From Pseudomonas brassicacearum (GTDB lineage Bacteria; Pseudomonadota; Gammaproteobacteria; Pseudomonadales; Pseudomonadaceae), in the NCBI RefSeq assembly GCF_003732225.1, contig NZ_MOBJ01000002.1, forward strand, positions 124,001 through 188,000: a DNA stretch of 64,000 nt. Direction: 5' to 3'. Shown here one piece after another: positions 1-9,884 of this stretch. How positions within the stretch are numbered: position 1 is the stretch's first letter; each line of letters starts with the position of its first letter. Under the pieces are notes generated by a model. The model saw only the letters and a program-made list of their open reading frames with translations, was not told the DNA's origin and made no database searches. The position numbers and the translations under genes are program-made.

Positions 1-574
1 AGCCCGGGCGCCGGCCTTCGTAGGCCAGGGTCGCCAACGAGCGGATCACCGATTTGTCACCCTGGAAACTACCGAAGTTACTCTCCATGCCCCAGACCGC
101 AACGAGTGCCTGGCGATCAACGCCATAGCGCTGCTCGATGGCAGTCAAGGTGTCGGCGTATTGGCTCAGCAGCGCCTGACCCTTGCGAACGCGCGCGGCA
201 GAGAGGGCGCCGTCGAGGTATTCCCATACCGGACGGGTGAATTCCGGCTGGCTACGGTCGGCGCGGATGACGCTCATGTCTGGTGTTACGCCGGCAAAGG
301 TGCGGTCGAACAACGCTGGGCTGATGCCTGCGGCGAGGGCGTCTTTACGGAAACCGGCTTCCCATTCTTCAAAGGTCTGGGTCGGCTGAATATCGAGGTT
401 GTCGCCGTCGGGCACTACCGGAGGCGTGATGGCCGGGGCGATTGCTACGGGGGCGGTCTGAAGCGGTTGCGCGTCGGCAGCGGTGGGTTTTTCCGCGCAG
501 GCGACAAGCAGAACAAGGCTGGAAGCAGCAATCAGTTGGCGCAGGTGCCAACGACGGGAAAGACAAAGGGGCAT
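1..574 (-). CDS. Lytic murein transglycosylase, MltB/SltB family lipoprotein (partial, runs off left edge)
   Basis: Cleaves the glycan strands of peptidoglycan in the periplasm. The 191 visible codons start at ATG 574 and continue past the window edge. The N-terminus has a short basic stretch, a hydrophobic segment and a lipobox (LLVAC, Cys about residue 26), so it is probably a lipoprotein. After a Pro/Ala linker the family signature is visible: FEEWEAGFRKDALAAGIS, then LVAVWGMESNFGSFQGDKSV near the edge, whose Glu in MESNFG is the catalytic acid of this family. The catalytic domain is incomplete here. An overlapping GTG at 578 belongs to another frame. It lies downstream of arfA on the same strand. 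Which of the several Pseudomonas MltB paralogues it is cannot be decided from this part. Confidence 0.85.
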   Translation of the reverse strand, partial: MPLCLSRRWHLRQLIAASSLVLLVACAEKPTAADAQPLQTAPVAIAPAITPPVVPDGDNLDIQPTQTFEEWEAGFRKDALAAGISPALFDRTFAGVTPDMSVIRADRSQPEFTRPVWEYLDGALSAARVRKGQALLSQYADTLTAIEQRYGVDRQALVAVWGMESNFGSFQGDKSVIRSLATLAYEGRRPG

Positions 575-646
575 GCACAGGTCCAGAGAATACAAATCAG
601 GTGCAGACCTTATCATGCCAAGGGGGAGCGGGGTTATGTTGAAGCT

Positions 647-802
647 TTATGCCGCCAGAAAGTAAGAAGCCTCCCAGCTTTTAGACTGGAAGGCTTCGCG
701 GCGGTAGCTGCCTTTGCCCTTGCCGGGTTGTTCCTGACGGCTGCGGAACAGTGGCTGGGCGACGATGGATTTGGCCTTGTTGGGCCGCTTGTGTTTGCTC
801 AT
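647..802 (-). CDS. arfA: Alternative ribosome-rescue factor A
   Basis: A 51-residue protein that rescues ribosomes stalled on non-stop mRNA by recruiting release factor RF2, as a backup to tmRNA. The sequence is basic and holds the ArfA core: PLFRSRQEQPGKGKGSYRR followed by SWEAS. In E. coli the full-length protein is unstable, and the active form is made from a truncated message that lacks a stop codon. The coding region here has a 12-bp hairpin over codons 36 to 46, in the right place for that control. Start chosen at ATG 802, because the homologous sequence begins there; a GTG/ATG further upstream would add an unrelated 14-residue tail. The lytic transglycosylase follows 72 bases downstream. 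Confidence 0.88.
   Translation of the reverse strand: MSKHKRPNKAKSIVAQPLFRSRQEQPGKGKGSYRREAFQSKSWEASYFLAA
666..697 (-). promoter_or_regulatory. Hairpin inside arfA coding sequence (non-stop autoregulation)
   Basis: On the minus strand GAAGCCTTCCAG pairs with CTGGGAGGCTTC (12 pairs, one G-U) around an 8-base loop, followed by TTACTTTCT. It sits inside the last third of arfA, about 17 bases before the stop codon. In E. coli a hairpin at this place is cut by RNase III or stops transcription, leaving an mRNA with no stop codon, so that ArfA is made only when tmRNA fails. The same role is inferred here. Confidence 0.7.
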
Positions 803-899
803 GGGCGGTTTTCTCGTTGAGTGGTTTATGCGGGGGCAAATCATCGGCCGAAGTCGGGATTCTGTCCAGCCCCCGCGATGTGTAGGACCTTTCAGCCGT

Positions 900-966
900 C
901 ATCGCGAGCAAGCTCGCTCCCACAGGAATAGCGTCAACTTTGTGGGAGCGAGCTTACTCGCGATGG
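900..966. repeat. REPIN (REP doublet) 1
   Basis: Two inverted copies of the Pseudomonas REP core (CGCGAGCAAGCTCGCTCCCAC and its reverse complement) are separated by about 20 unrelated bases. The right copy has one change (TTACTCGCG). It lies between arfA and holA, both on the minus strand, and accounts for much of the 184-base gap. Confidence 0.9.
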
Positions 967-986
967 CCGTTATGCGGCCCGAAGAC

Positions 987-2024
987 TTACTCGGCAGGCA
1001 AGGCCAGGCGCTGGCCAGCCATCAACAGCGACAAGCGGCTCAGGCTCATCCACGGCGAACCTGCGGCCTGACCCTTGATTTGTGCGTCGATCCGCTGGGC
1101 ATCGAGCAGCAATTGCGCCCAGCGCTGCGCCGAGTGGCGTTGCAGGGCTTTGCTCATCAGGGGTTTGCGCTTGTCCCAGACGGGCGGTCGGGCCTGGCTG
1201 AAGGCCTTGTCCAGCGGCACGCCCTGGCTGTATTGCAGCGACAGGTTGGCCAGCAGCCGAAGCTCCCGGGCCAGTGCCCAAAGAATCACCGGTGGTTCGA
1301 CGCCTTCGCCGCGCAAGCCTTCGAGCATGCGCAAGGCGTGGGCGGCTTCGCCGTTAAGAATGGCATCGGTCAGCCCGAAAACATCGAAGCGCGCACTGTC
1401 GGCGACCGCCGCTTGTACGGTTTCGACCGTTATTTGGCCACCTTCGGCCATCAGCTTGAGCTTTTCGATTTCCTGGGCGGCCGCCAGCAGGTTGCCTTCC
1501 ACGCGTGCGGCGATCAGTTCGACGGCGTCCTGGCTGGCGGCGAGGCCGGCCTGGGACAGACGCTGACGAATCCATTGCGGCAGCTGGTTGGCATCCACCG
1601 GCCAGATTTGCACGAACTGGGTCTGAGGGCCTTCGACCAGCGCCTTGCCCCACTTGGTTTTTTGCGCGCTGCCGTCAAGCTTTGGCAGGCTGATCAGCAG
1701 CAAGGTGTCTTCGGCCGGACGCGAGCAATACTCCATCAGCGCAGCAGCGCCCTTGTCGCCGGGTTTACCGGATGGCAAACGCAACTCCAGCACGCGTTTT
1801 TCAGCGAACAACGACATGCTGGCGCCGGCTTGCAGCAGCGTACCCCAGTCGAAACTGGCATCTGCGCTGAACACCTGACGCTCGTCAAAACCTTGCTGGC
1901 GGGCAGCAGAGCGGATGGCGTCGGCAGCTTCCTGACACAACAGCGGGTCATCGCCACTGATGATGTAAACGGGCGCGAGGGCGCCTTGCAGGTGTTTGCC
2001 GAGCTGGGCGGGGGCTAGTTTCAT
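987..2024 (-). CDS. holA: DNA polymerase III subunit delta
   Basis: The delta subunit of the clamp-loader complex, which opens the beta sliding clamp so it can be placed on primed DNA. The 345-residue product is normal for the family. It starts MKLAPAQLGKHLQGALAPVY, followed by the delta hallmark ISGDDPLLCQEAADAIR; the conserved VEGNLLAAAQEIEKLKL is near residue 180, and the C-terminal collar domain contains WALARELRLLANL. ATG 2024 is preferred to the upstream GTG/ATG because family members start at MKLAP. It lies 39 bases downstream of lptE in the order leuS-lptE-holA, the usual Pseudomonas arrangement, which suggests one transcript. The protein has no ATPase Walker motifs, as expected for delta. 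Confidence 0.95.
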   Translation of the reverse strand: MKLAPAQLGKHLQGALAPVYIISGDDPLLCQEAADAIRSAARQQGFDERQVFSADASFDWGTLLQAGASMSLFAEKRVLELRLPSGKPGDKGAAALMEYCSRPAEDTLLLISLPKLDGSAQKTKWGKALVEGPQTQFVQIWPVDANQLPQWIRQRLSQAGLAASQDAVELIAARVEGNLLAAAQEIEKLKLMAEGGQITVETVQAAVADSARFDVFGLTDAILNGEAAHALRMLEGLRGEGVEPPVILWALARELRLLANLSLQYSQGVPLDKAFSQARPPVWDKRKPLMSKALQRHSAQRWAQLLLDAQRIDAQIKGQAAGSPWMSLSRLSLLMAGQRLALPAE

Positions 2025-2063
2025 AAGGCGGGGCGAACGGGGCACCGGAGCGCCCCGTACGAC

Positions 2064-2669
2064 TTACTCGGTCGGCACTTGCATTGGTGACTGACGCGGA
2101 GTGTTCGCTTCAGCCTTGCGTGCTGCTTCCAGCGCGTCGGCTTCCGCTTTGGCACGGGCATCAGCAGTCTGTTGCAACTGATCAAGCTGAGCCGGGGAAA
2201 GCTGCTGCAGACGCAGCATCATGCGTTGCACCAGGTCACGACGCATGTCTTTGCGCACTTCGACGGCTTCCTGGTCGGAGCCAGTGATGTTGCTACCGTC
2301 GTGCATGTAGACCTTCTGCACCTGCAGTTTGTCTTCGAGCAGGGACAGGTTGTTGTGGCCAACGATTTGATAGTTCAGCACGCTGGTCAGCTCATACTCG
2401 GCCGAATGGCCGCCGCCGGAGTAGCTGAGGCTGCGCTGGTTGTCCTGTTCGTCAGTAAATACCAGCTTGTAAGGTGCACCGGCATAGACTTTGACGCCGC
2501 TGCTTTCCAGCACCTGGCGCATCAACGTCACGGTTTCGCCGTAGGCGTTACGTGCGCTCAGGTCGAGTTCCTTGATCGCCAGTTCGGCGGTACCGGTACC
2601 GCGCAGCTGGAAGCCGCAGGCGCTCAACAGTACAGCGAGGCCCATCACCAGCAAATTGCGTTTGATCAT
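2064..2669 (-). CDS. lptE: LPS assembly lipoprotein LptE
   Basis: An outer-membrane lipoprotein that plugs the LptD barrel and helps place lipopolysaccharide in the outer leaflet. It has 201 residues. The N-terminus is a lipoprotein signal (LLVMGLAVLLSACGFQLRGT, Cys 18) directly followed by the GFQLRG motif typical of LptE/RlpB. The middle has the family's beta-rich region (YAGAPYKLVFTDEQDNQRS, then EYELTSVLNYQIVG). The C-terminal 60 residues are Gln/Ala/Lys-rich and probably extended or coiled, a tail seen in Pseudomonas members. It is placed between leuS and holA on the same strand, 90 bases after leuS. Confidence 0.93.
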   Translation of the reverse strand: MIKRNLLVMGLAVLLSACGFQLRGTGTAELAIKELDLSARNAYGETVTLMRQVLESSGVKVYAGAPYKLVFTDEQDNQRSLSYSGGGHSAEYELTSVLNYQIVGHNNLSLLEDKLQVQKVYMHDGSNITGSDQEAVEVRKDMRRDLVQRMMLRLQQLSPAQLDQLQQTADARAKAEADALEAARKAEANTPRQSPMQVPTE

Positions 2670-2726
2670 CTTGTTGTTCCCCTTGAAACCATGTGGGCCG
2701 ACGGTGCGACCCGAAAGGTTCTATTC

Positions 2727-2751
2727 GGCGCCAGGTATGCGACCTGGCGCC
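2727..2751 (-). terminator. Hairpin between leuS and lptE
   Basis: A perfect 10-bp stem (GGCGCCAGGT with ACCTGGCGCC, 5-base loop) begins 9 bases after the leuS stop. No T-tract follows, so it is more likely a 3'-end stabiliser or partial terminator inside the leuS-lptE-holA transcript than a full stop. Confidence 0.4.
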
Positions 2752-2759
2752 TGATCCAA

Positions 2760-5474
<2,715 letters not shown>

Positions 5475-5520
5475 TTACAGGAAGCGCCGTAGCATACATG
5501 ACCGCGCTCTACCGAGGGAA

Positions 5521-5623
5521 ACCCTGATTGCGCGCACAGGGTCTGTTGACGTTGGGTGGCGGTCGCGACGGATGCCCGCGTGGCGCAAGGCCACGCCGCT
5601 CGCCACCCAATGTCAACAGGCCC
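5521..5623 (+). ncRNA. Structured intergenic element (long stem with inner hairpin)
   Basis: In the 346-base gap between leuS and the next plus-strand gene, bases 5539-5561 pair with 5601-5623 over 23 positions. Read as plus-strand RNA, the only two non-Watson-Crick positions are G-U pairs; read on the minus strand they would be A-C mismatches. This favours a plus-strand RNA. Inside is a second stem (GCGTGGC 5578-5584 with GCCACGC 5590-5596). ACCCTG 5521-5526 can alternatively pair with CAGGGT 5537-5542, competing with the foot of the long stem. It could be the 5' leader of the gene at 5713, a small RNA or a MITE-like repeat. I recognise no known family. Nothing else is visible in the gap apart from a leader with a Shine-Dalgarno site. 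Confidence 0.45.
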
Positions 5624-5712
5624 GAGGGCCGTTGGTCGCGGCACCAGAACGGTTTGCACAGCGAAGCTAAGCTCTAGTTGGGGAGTGAGTCTTATCTTCA
5701 ATGAGGTGAGGG

Positions 5713-6033
5713 ATGGTTGAGTCACAACGAAAAGTAACTAAGCCAGAGTTGTACGAGAAGCTGATAGAGCGCCTGGGGCTAGCCCTGGATGCCGTAAAGA
5801 CAGCGGGCCGGTTGCGCGATGAGCGTCCGGTTGAGCTGGAACTTCGCGGATTGAGCCGTGCAGAGTTCGAACTGATCAAGGCTTATCTGGACCGTAGTGA
5901 ATGCGAGGCGCAAGGATGCTTGTCAGAAGCAGTGAAGCACAAGGACGCCCCTCGTTCGGCCAAAATTATCTGGTTGAAAGACAAGCTACCCGGCAGAGAC
6001 GCGGTAAAGGTCCGGTCCCTGCGGGTCAAGTAA
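5713..6033 (+). CDS. Conserved hypothetical protein, 106 aa
   Basis: I do not recognise a named domain. The product is small, highly charged and probably cytosolic: there is no signal peptide or membrane segment. The first 45 residues look helical (YEKLIERLGLALDAVKTAGR), then ELRGLSRAEFELIKAYLDRS, and a basic C-terminus (IIWLKDKLPGRDAVKVRSLR). Start at ATG 5713 with GAGGTGAGGG just upstream. A small gene at the same place, between leuS and a YdcF-type gene, is what I remember from P. aeruginosa, which supports it being real. A strong hairpin follows at 6142-6175. Codon use is ordinary for the genome. Confidence 0.7.
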   Translation: MVESQRKVTKPELYEKLIERLGLALDAVKTAGRLRDERPVELELRGLSRAEFELIKAYLDRSECEAQGCLSEAVKHKDAPRSAKIIWLKDKLPGRDAVKVRSLRVK

Positions 6034-6141
6034 GTGATCAGGCAAGTGTTTGTTGCCCTGTGCGGGCGCATGAAGTCACCGATGATGGCTTTTTGAATAA
6101 AAGGTCTTCCATCTTAGTTGTCGCTTTGCTTCAACCCACTT

Positions 6142-6175
6142 AGGCTTCGGGCATCTTTGGAGATGCCCGATGCCT
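6142..6175 (+). terminator. Terminator-like hairpin overlapping the start codon of the next gene
   Basis: Bases 6142-6156 pair with 6161-6175 (15 positions, one T-T mismatch, loop TTGG), followed by TTTCGTTATTTCG. By shape it is an intrinsic terminator for the 5713 gene. Yet the right arm contains the ATG at 6170 of the YdcF-like gene, and the GGAG Shine-Dalgarno lies in the loop and stem. If read through, it would mask that ribosome-binding site. Confidence 0.55.
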
Positions 6176-6931
6176 TTTCGTTATTTCGTTAAACAACTTC
6201 TGCTGCCGCCTGGCATTTTCTTGCTGTTGCTTGCGCTCGCCTGGTGGTTGCGCCGCTCAAGACCGCGCCTTGCAGGGCTGTGTTTTGCCTTGGGTCTGGG
6301 TGGATTCTGGTTGATGAGTTTGCCGGTCGTCGTTCAGTGGGGCGCCAAGGCTCTTGAACGTGAACCAGCGTTGGTCCGTAGCGAATGGGCGACCCTGGCC
6401 GAGCGCGCGGATGTGATCGTGGTGCTGGGGGCGGGACGCGAACGTGGTGACCTTGCCTGGGGCGCCGATCAACCGACCGGCGTGGCGCTGGAGCGTGAGC
6501 GTTATGCGGCACGGCTGGCCAAGGCGTCGGGTTTGCCCGTGCTGACCAGCGGTGGTCTGCATTACGGCACGCCACCGACCGAAGCAAAGATGATGGCCGA
6601 TTCGTTGCAGGATGATTTTGGTGTCACGGTTCGTTGGCAGGAAGGGCGCAGTCTCACCACGTGGGAAAACGCCCAATTCACCGCCGAAATGCTGGAGCCT
6701 TTGGGGTTGAAGCGGGTCGTGGTGGTGACGCAAGCCTGGCATATGCCGCGCAGCGTCTGGAGTTTCGAGCGGTCGGGTTTCACCGTGGTGCCGGCACCGG
6801 TGGGCTTTTTAGGCACCGATAATGCCGAACCGTTGGGCGGCTGGATGCCGACGTTCAAATCGATCTGGCGATCGGGTCAGTTGCTGAACGAGGCGGTGGG
6901 GCAGATCGGGTATTCGATCTTTTACCGCTGA
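6170..6931 (+). CDS. YdcF/ElyC/SanA family envelope protein (DUF218)
   Basis: 253 residues. Two hydrophobic segments at the N-terminus (LLLPPGIFLLLLALAWWL and GLCFALGLGGFWLMSLPVVV) anchor it in the inner membrane. The DUF218 domain follows: DVIVVLGAGRERGD near residue 85, ERERYAARLAKASGLPVLTSGG, TEAKMMADSLQDDFGV, and RVVVVTQAWHMPRS near residue 190. E. coli relatives (ElyC, SanA) influence peptidoglycan or undecaprenyl-phosphate metabolism; the exact reaction is not established. Start at ATG 6170 fits the hydrophobic N-terminus of homologues, but this codon lies in the arm of a strong hairpin, so translation may be controlled. It is convergent with lnt, with an inverted repeat between them. 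Confidence 0.82.
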   Translation: MPFRYFVKQLLLPPGIFLLLLALAWWLRRSRPRLAGLCFALGLGGFWLMSLPVVVQWGAKALEREPALVRSEWATLAERADVIVVLGAGRERGDLAWGADQPTGVALERERYAARLAKASGLPVLTSGGLHYGTPPTEAKMMADSLQDDFGVTVRWQEGRSLTTWENAQFTAEMLEPLGLKRVVVVTQAWHMPRSVWSFERSGFTVVPAPVGFLGTDNAEPLGGWMPTFKSIWRSGQLLNEAVGQIGYSIFYR

Positions 6932-6936
6932 GAGTC

Positions 6937-7000
6937 AAAAGATCGCAGCTCCAGGGTAATTGCAATCCACCGTAGGAGCTGCCGCAGGCTGCGATCTTTT
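6937..7000. repeat. Inverted repeat, 'GATCGCAGCCTGCGGCAGCTCC' type, likely bidirectional terminator
   Basis: AAAAGATCGCAGC at 6937-6949 and its reverse complement at 6988-7000 flank 38 bases; the 3' half contains GTAGGAGCTGCCGCAGGCTG. Each strand ends in TTTT. It sits between convergent genes. The same family recurs at 29964-30014 and 59489-59532. Confidence 0.7.
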
Positions 7001-7012
7001 AACAGACGGTGC

Positions 7013-8536
7013 TTAAACCGTCTTGGCGATCCGGCTTGCCAGCAATGCCCAGCCAAACAGCAGCAGGCAAAGGATGACCAGCGGCCACGAACGCCATTGC
7101 AGGTAGGGCGTCAGGTTGTGCATCGGCACCACTTCGCCGTAGAGAATGCCGCGTTCGAATTGCGGGATCTGCACGGTGATCTTGCCGAAGGGGTCGATCA
7201 ACCCGGTGACGCCGTTGTTGGTCGCGCGAATCATCCAGCGACCGGCCTCCAGCGCGCGCATCTGTGCCATCTGCAAGTGTTGCAACGGGCCGATGGAGGT
7301 GCCGAACCAGGTGTCGTTGCTGATGGTCAGCAGCAAATCGCTGCGTGCCGAAAGGCCGGCGGCAAATTCCGGGTAAACCACTTCGTAGCAGATGAAGGGA
7401 GCAATCTGGTAACCCTTGGCTTGCAGCAGCGTTTGATCGGACGAGCCGCGAGCGAAGTCCGACATCGGCAGGTCAAAGAACGCGATCAGCCCTCGCAGCA
7501 GATCTTGCAGCGGCACGTATTCGCCAAATGGCACCAGTTTTTGCTTGAGGTAGGTGCCTTCGCCTTGGCCTACCACCGTGATGCCGTTATAGAAACGCTT
7601 CTCGTGATGCACTTCCTCACGAATAGGCACCCCGGTAATCAGCGCCGAATTACGTTCGGCGGCAAAGCTGCCCATCATGTTCAGGTAGCCCTCGGCGGAC
7701 TCCTTGAGCACCGGGACCGCGGTTTCCGGCCAGATCAGCAGGTCGACGCGCCTGGAACTGAAGCTCATGTCACGGTACAACGCCAGCTGCGCATTGAGCT
7801 GCGCCGGGTCCCACTTCATGCTTTGTTCGACATTGCCCTGAATCGCCGCCACGCTGAGTGGATTACCGGATGGGCTGGTCCAGGCGTGGCCCTTGAGCGA
7901 CAGGCCGATGACCCACGGCGCGGCCAGCAACAGCAGGCCTGCGACGATAAAGGCTTTGCGTCCGGTCTTGATCAGGCGCGGCAGGTTGTACAGCAGCGCG
8001 GCGGTAAGGGCGAGCGAGAAGGAAATCAGCCACATGCCGCCCAATGGCGCCAATCCGGCGAGCGGGCCGTCGAGCTGGCTGTAACCGGAATAGAGCCATG
8101 GGAAACCCGTGAGGAACCAGCCTCGGAAGGCTTCCTGCGCCAGCCATAACGCGGCGAAAGCCAAGGCGTCGGCCAATGGCGCTTCGTTACGGCGCAACCA
8201 GCGCGCCCAGAGCCAGGCCGGCAGGGCGAAGAACCAGGCAATCGCAGCGGTGAACGCCAGCATCAGCAACCCGGCCAGCAGCACCGAAGCACCGCCAAAG
8301 TTGTGAATGCTGTAGTAGATCCAGCTGGTGCCGGCGCCAAACAGACCGAAACCGAAGCACCAGCCACGGCCCAAGGCCTGACGAGGCGTCAGTTCGCGAA
8401 GACCTGCGTAGAAAAAACCGACCGCGAGCAATGCCAGCGGCCAGATATCGAACGGCGCCAGCGCCAGGGTCGTGAGTGCACCGGCCGCCACGGCCAGCAG
8501 GTTACCGGGCCAGCCGGGGCGGGTGATCCAACGCAT
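7013..8536 (-). CDS. lnt: Apolipoprotein N-acyltransferase
   Basis: The inner-membrane enzyme that adds the third acyl chain to lipoproteins, the last maturation step before Lol export. It has 507 residues. Several membrane spans occupy residues 10-215 and are followed by a periplasmic nitrilase-type domain. The catalytic triad is visible: Glu 271 (LLIWPETAVP), the Lys of KQKLVPFGEYVP (about 331-333) and Cys 383 (PFICYEVVYPEF). A final hydrophobic segment closes the protein. It starts 8 bases after corC and is the last gene of phoH-ybeY-corC-lnt. Several lipoproteins encoded in this window (lptE, the transglycosylase, the small lipoprotein at 26.9 kb) would be its substrates. Confidence 0.96.
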   Translation of the reverse strand: MRWITRPGWPGNLLAVAAGALTTLALAPFDIWPLALLAVGFFYAGLRELTPRQALGRGWCFGFGLFGAGTSWIYYSIHNFGGASVLLAGLLMLAFTAAIAWFFALPAWLWARWLRRNEAPLADALAFAALWLAQEAFRGWFLTGFPWLYSGYSQLDGPLAGLAPLGGMWLISFSLALTAALLYNLPRLIKTGRKAFIVAGLLLLAAPWVIGLSLKGHAWTSPSGNPLSVAAIQGNVEQSMKWDPAQLNAQLALYRDMSFSSRRVDLLIWPETAVPVLKESAEGYLNMMGSFAAERNSALITGVPIREEVHHEKRFYNGITVVGQGEGTYLKQKLVPFGEYVPLQDLLRGLIAFFDLPMSDFARGSSDQTLLQAKGYQIAPFICYEVVYPEFAAGLSARSDLLLTISNDTWFGTSIGPLQHLQMAQMRALEAGRWMIRATNNGVTGLIDPFGKITVQIPQFERGILYGEVVPMHNLTPYLQWRSWPLVILCLLLFGWALLASRIAKTV

Positions 8537-8544
8537 GTCAGTCC

Positions 8545-9384
8545 TTAACGGGCTATAGGGGTCAAGCGCAGCAAGTGAATGCGCCGGCTGTCGGCGTTCA
8601 GAATGCGGAAGCGATAGGCGCCGATTTCAGTGATTTCGTTGCGTTTTGGCAAGTGTCCGAACGCGCTCATCACCAGACCGCCAACGGTGTCGAACTCATC
8701 GTCGGAGAACTCGCTGTCGAAGAACTCGTTGAAGTTCTCGATCGGCGTCAGGGCCTTGATCAGGAAGTCGCCGCTGGGCAGTGGCTTGATGTAGCTGTCT
8801 TCTTCGACGTCGTGCTCGTCTTCGATGTCGCCGACGATTTGTTCCAGCACGTCTTCGATGGTGACCAGACCCGCCACACCGCCGTATTCGTCGATGACGA
8901 TGGCCATGTGGTTATGGTTGGCGCGGAACTCGCGCAGCAACACGTTCAGGCGCTTGGATTCGGGCACGAAAGTGGCCGGACGCAGCAGATCCTTGATGTT
9001 GAAGCTGTCGCCGTTCTCCCTGAGGATCAGCGGCAGCAAGTCCTTGGCCAGCAACACGCCCATGACGTCGTCGTGGCTCTCGCCGATCACCGGATAACGC
9101 GAGTGCGCGGAATCAACGACGGCCGGGAGGAACTCGCGGGGTGTCTGGGTCGCCTTGATGCTGACCATTTGCGAGCGCGGGACCATGATGTCGCGTACTT
9201 GCAGGTCAGCCACCTGGATGGCGCCTTCGACGATGGCCAGCGCTTCGCTGTCCAGCAATTTGTTTTGATGGGCATCACGCAGAAGCTCCAGCAGCTCCTG
9301 ACGGTTTTTCGGCTCGTGGGCAAAAGCCTGGGTGAGTTTACCCAGCCAGGACTTTTGCCCGTTGCTCGATCGATCTTCGCTCAT
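8545..9384 (-). CDS. corC: CorC/HlyC family CBS-domain transporter-associated protein
   Basis: A 279-residue cytosolic protein with two CBS domains (about 70-125 with VRDIMVPRSQMVSI, and 135-195 with HMAIVIDEYGGVAGLVTIEDVLEQIVGDIEDE) and a C-terminal CorC_HlyC domain (FDTVGGLVMSAFGHLPKRNE). Linked genetically to magnesium and cobalt efflux in enterics; CBS domains usually bind adenine nucleotides. It has no membrane part, so it is the short CorC type rather than the long CNNM-like type. It lies 5 bases downstream of ybeY and 8 bases upstream of lnt, in the conserved ybeZ-ybeY-corC-lnt operon. Confidence 0.93.
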   Translation of the reverse strand: MSEDRSSNGQKSWLGKLTQAFAHEPKNRQELLELLRDAHQNKLLDSEALAIVEGAIQVADLQVRDIMVPRSQMVSIKATQTPREFLPAVVDSAHSRYPVIGESHDDVMGVLLAKDLLPLILRENGDSFNIKDLLRPATFVPESKRLNVLLREFRANHNHMAIVIDEYGGVAGLVTIEDVLEQIVGDIEDEHDVEEDSYIKPLPSGDFLIKALTPIENFNEFFDSEFSDDEFDTVGGLVMSAFGHLPKRNEITEIGAYRFRILNADSRRIHLLRLTPIAR

Positions 9385-9389
9385 AGCGA

Positions 9390-9884
9390 TTACTCTGAAT
9401 CCTTTGTTGTAACGATAGGGGATGTTTCGGTTTCGTCGTCCGCATAAGGGTCAGGATGACCCAACTCTGCAAGCAACGTTCGTTCCAGTGCTTCCATTTC
9501 TTCGGCTTCGTCGTCATCTATATGGTCGTAACCAAGCAGATGCAAGCAGCCGTGAATGACCAGATGCGCCCAATGGGCCTTCAATTCCTTGCCTTGTTCG
9601 GCAGCCTCGCGCTCGACCACGGCCACGCAAATCACCAGATCGCCCAGTAAAGGGATGTCCAGCAATTCATCGGGCACGTCGGCAGGGAACGACAGGACGT
9701 TAGTCGCGTAATCCTTTTGACGCCAAGTGTAGTTCAGCTCGCGAGCTTCTTCCTCGTCGACCAGGCGAATGGTCAATTCGGAGTCGGCAGTGCGCTGGCG
9801 CAGGGCCAGTTCGCACCATTGACGGAATTCGGCTTCACAGGGAGCAGGCGCTTCGGTCGCCAGTTGCAGATCAAGCTCAAGCAT
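9390..9884 (-). CDS. ybeY: Endoribonuclease YbeY (rRNA maturation)
   Basis: A zinc-dependent single-strand endoribonuclease acting in 16S rRNA 3'-end maturation and ribosome quality control. 164 residues. The UPF0054 signature is [20 protein letters not shown] (near residue 115), giving the three His ligands; the substrate-side motif [10 protein letters not shown] is near 60. The C-terminal 20 residues are acidic and not part of the family core. ATG 9884 lies 8 bases inside the end of phoH, so the two are probably translationally coupled; phoH/YbeZ is the known protein partner of YbeY. Confidence 0.95.
   Translation of the reverse strand: MLELDLQLATEAPAPCEAEFRQWCELALRQRTADSELTIRLVDEEEARELNYTWRQKDYATNVLSFPADVPDELLDIPLLGDLVICVAVVEREAAEQGKELKAHWAHLVIHGCLHLLGYDHIDDDEAEEMEALERTLLAELGHPDPYADDETETSPIVTTKDSE

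Noticed and set aside
765..2018. A 417-codon open frame on the plus strand
   Set aside because: Antisense to holA and partly through REPIN 1; no recognisable protein features.
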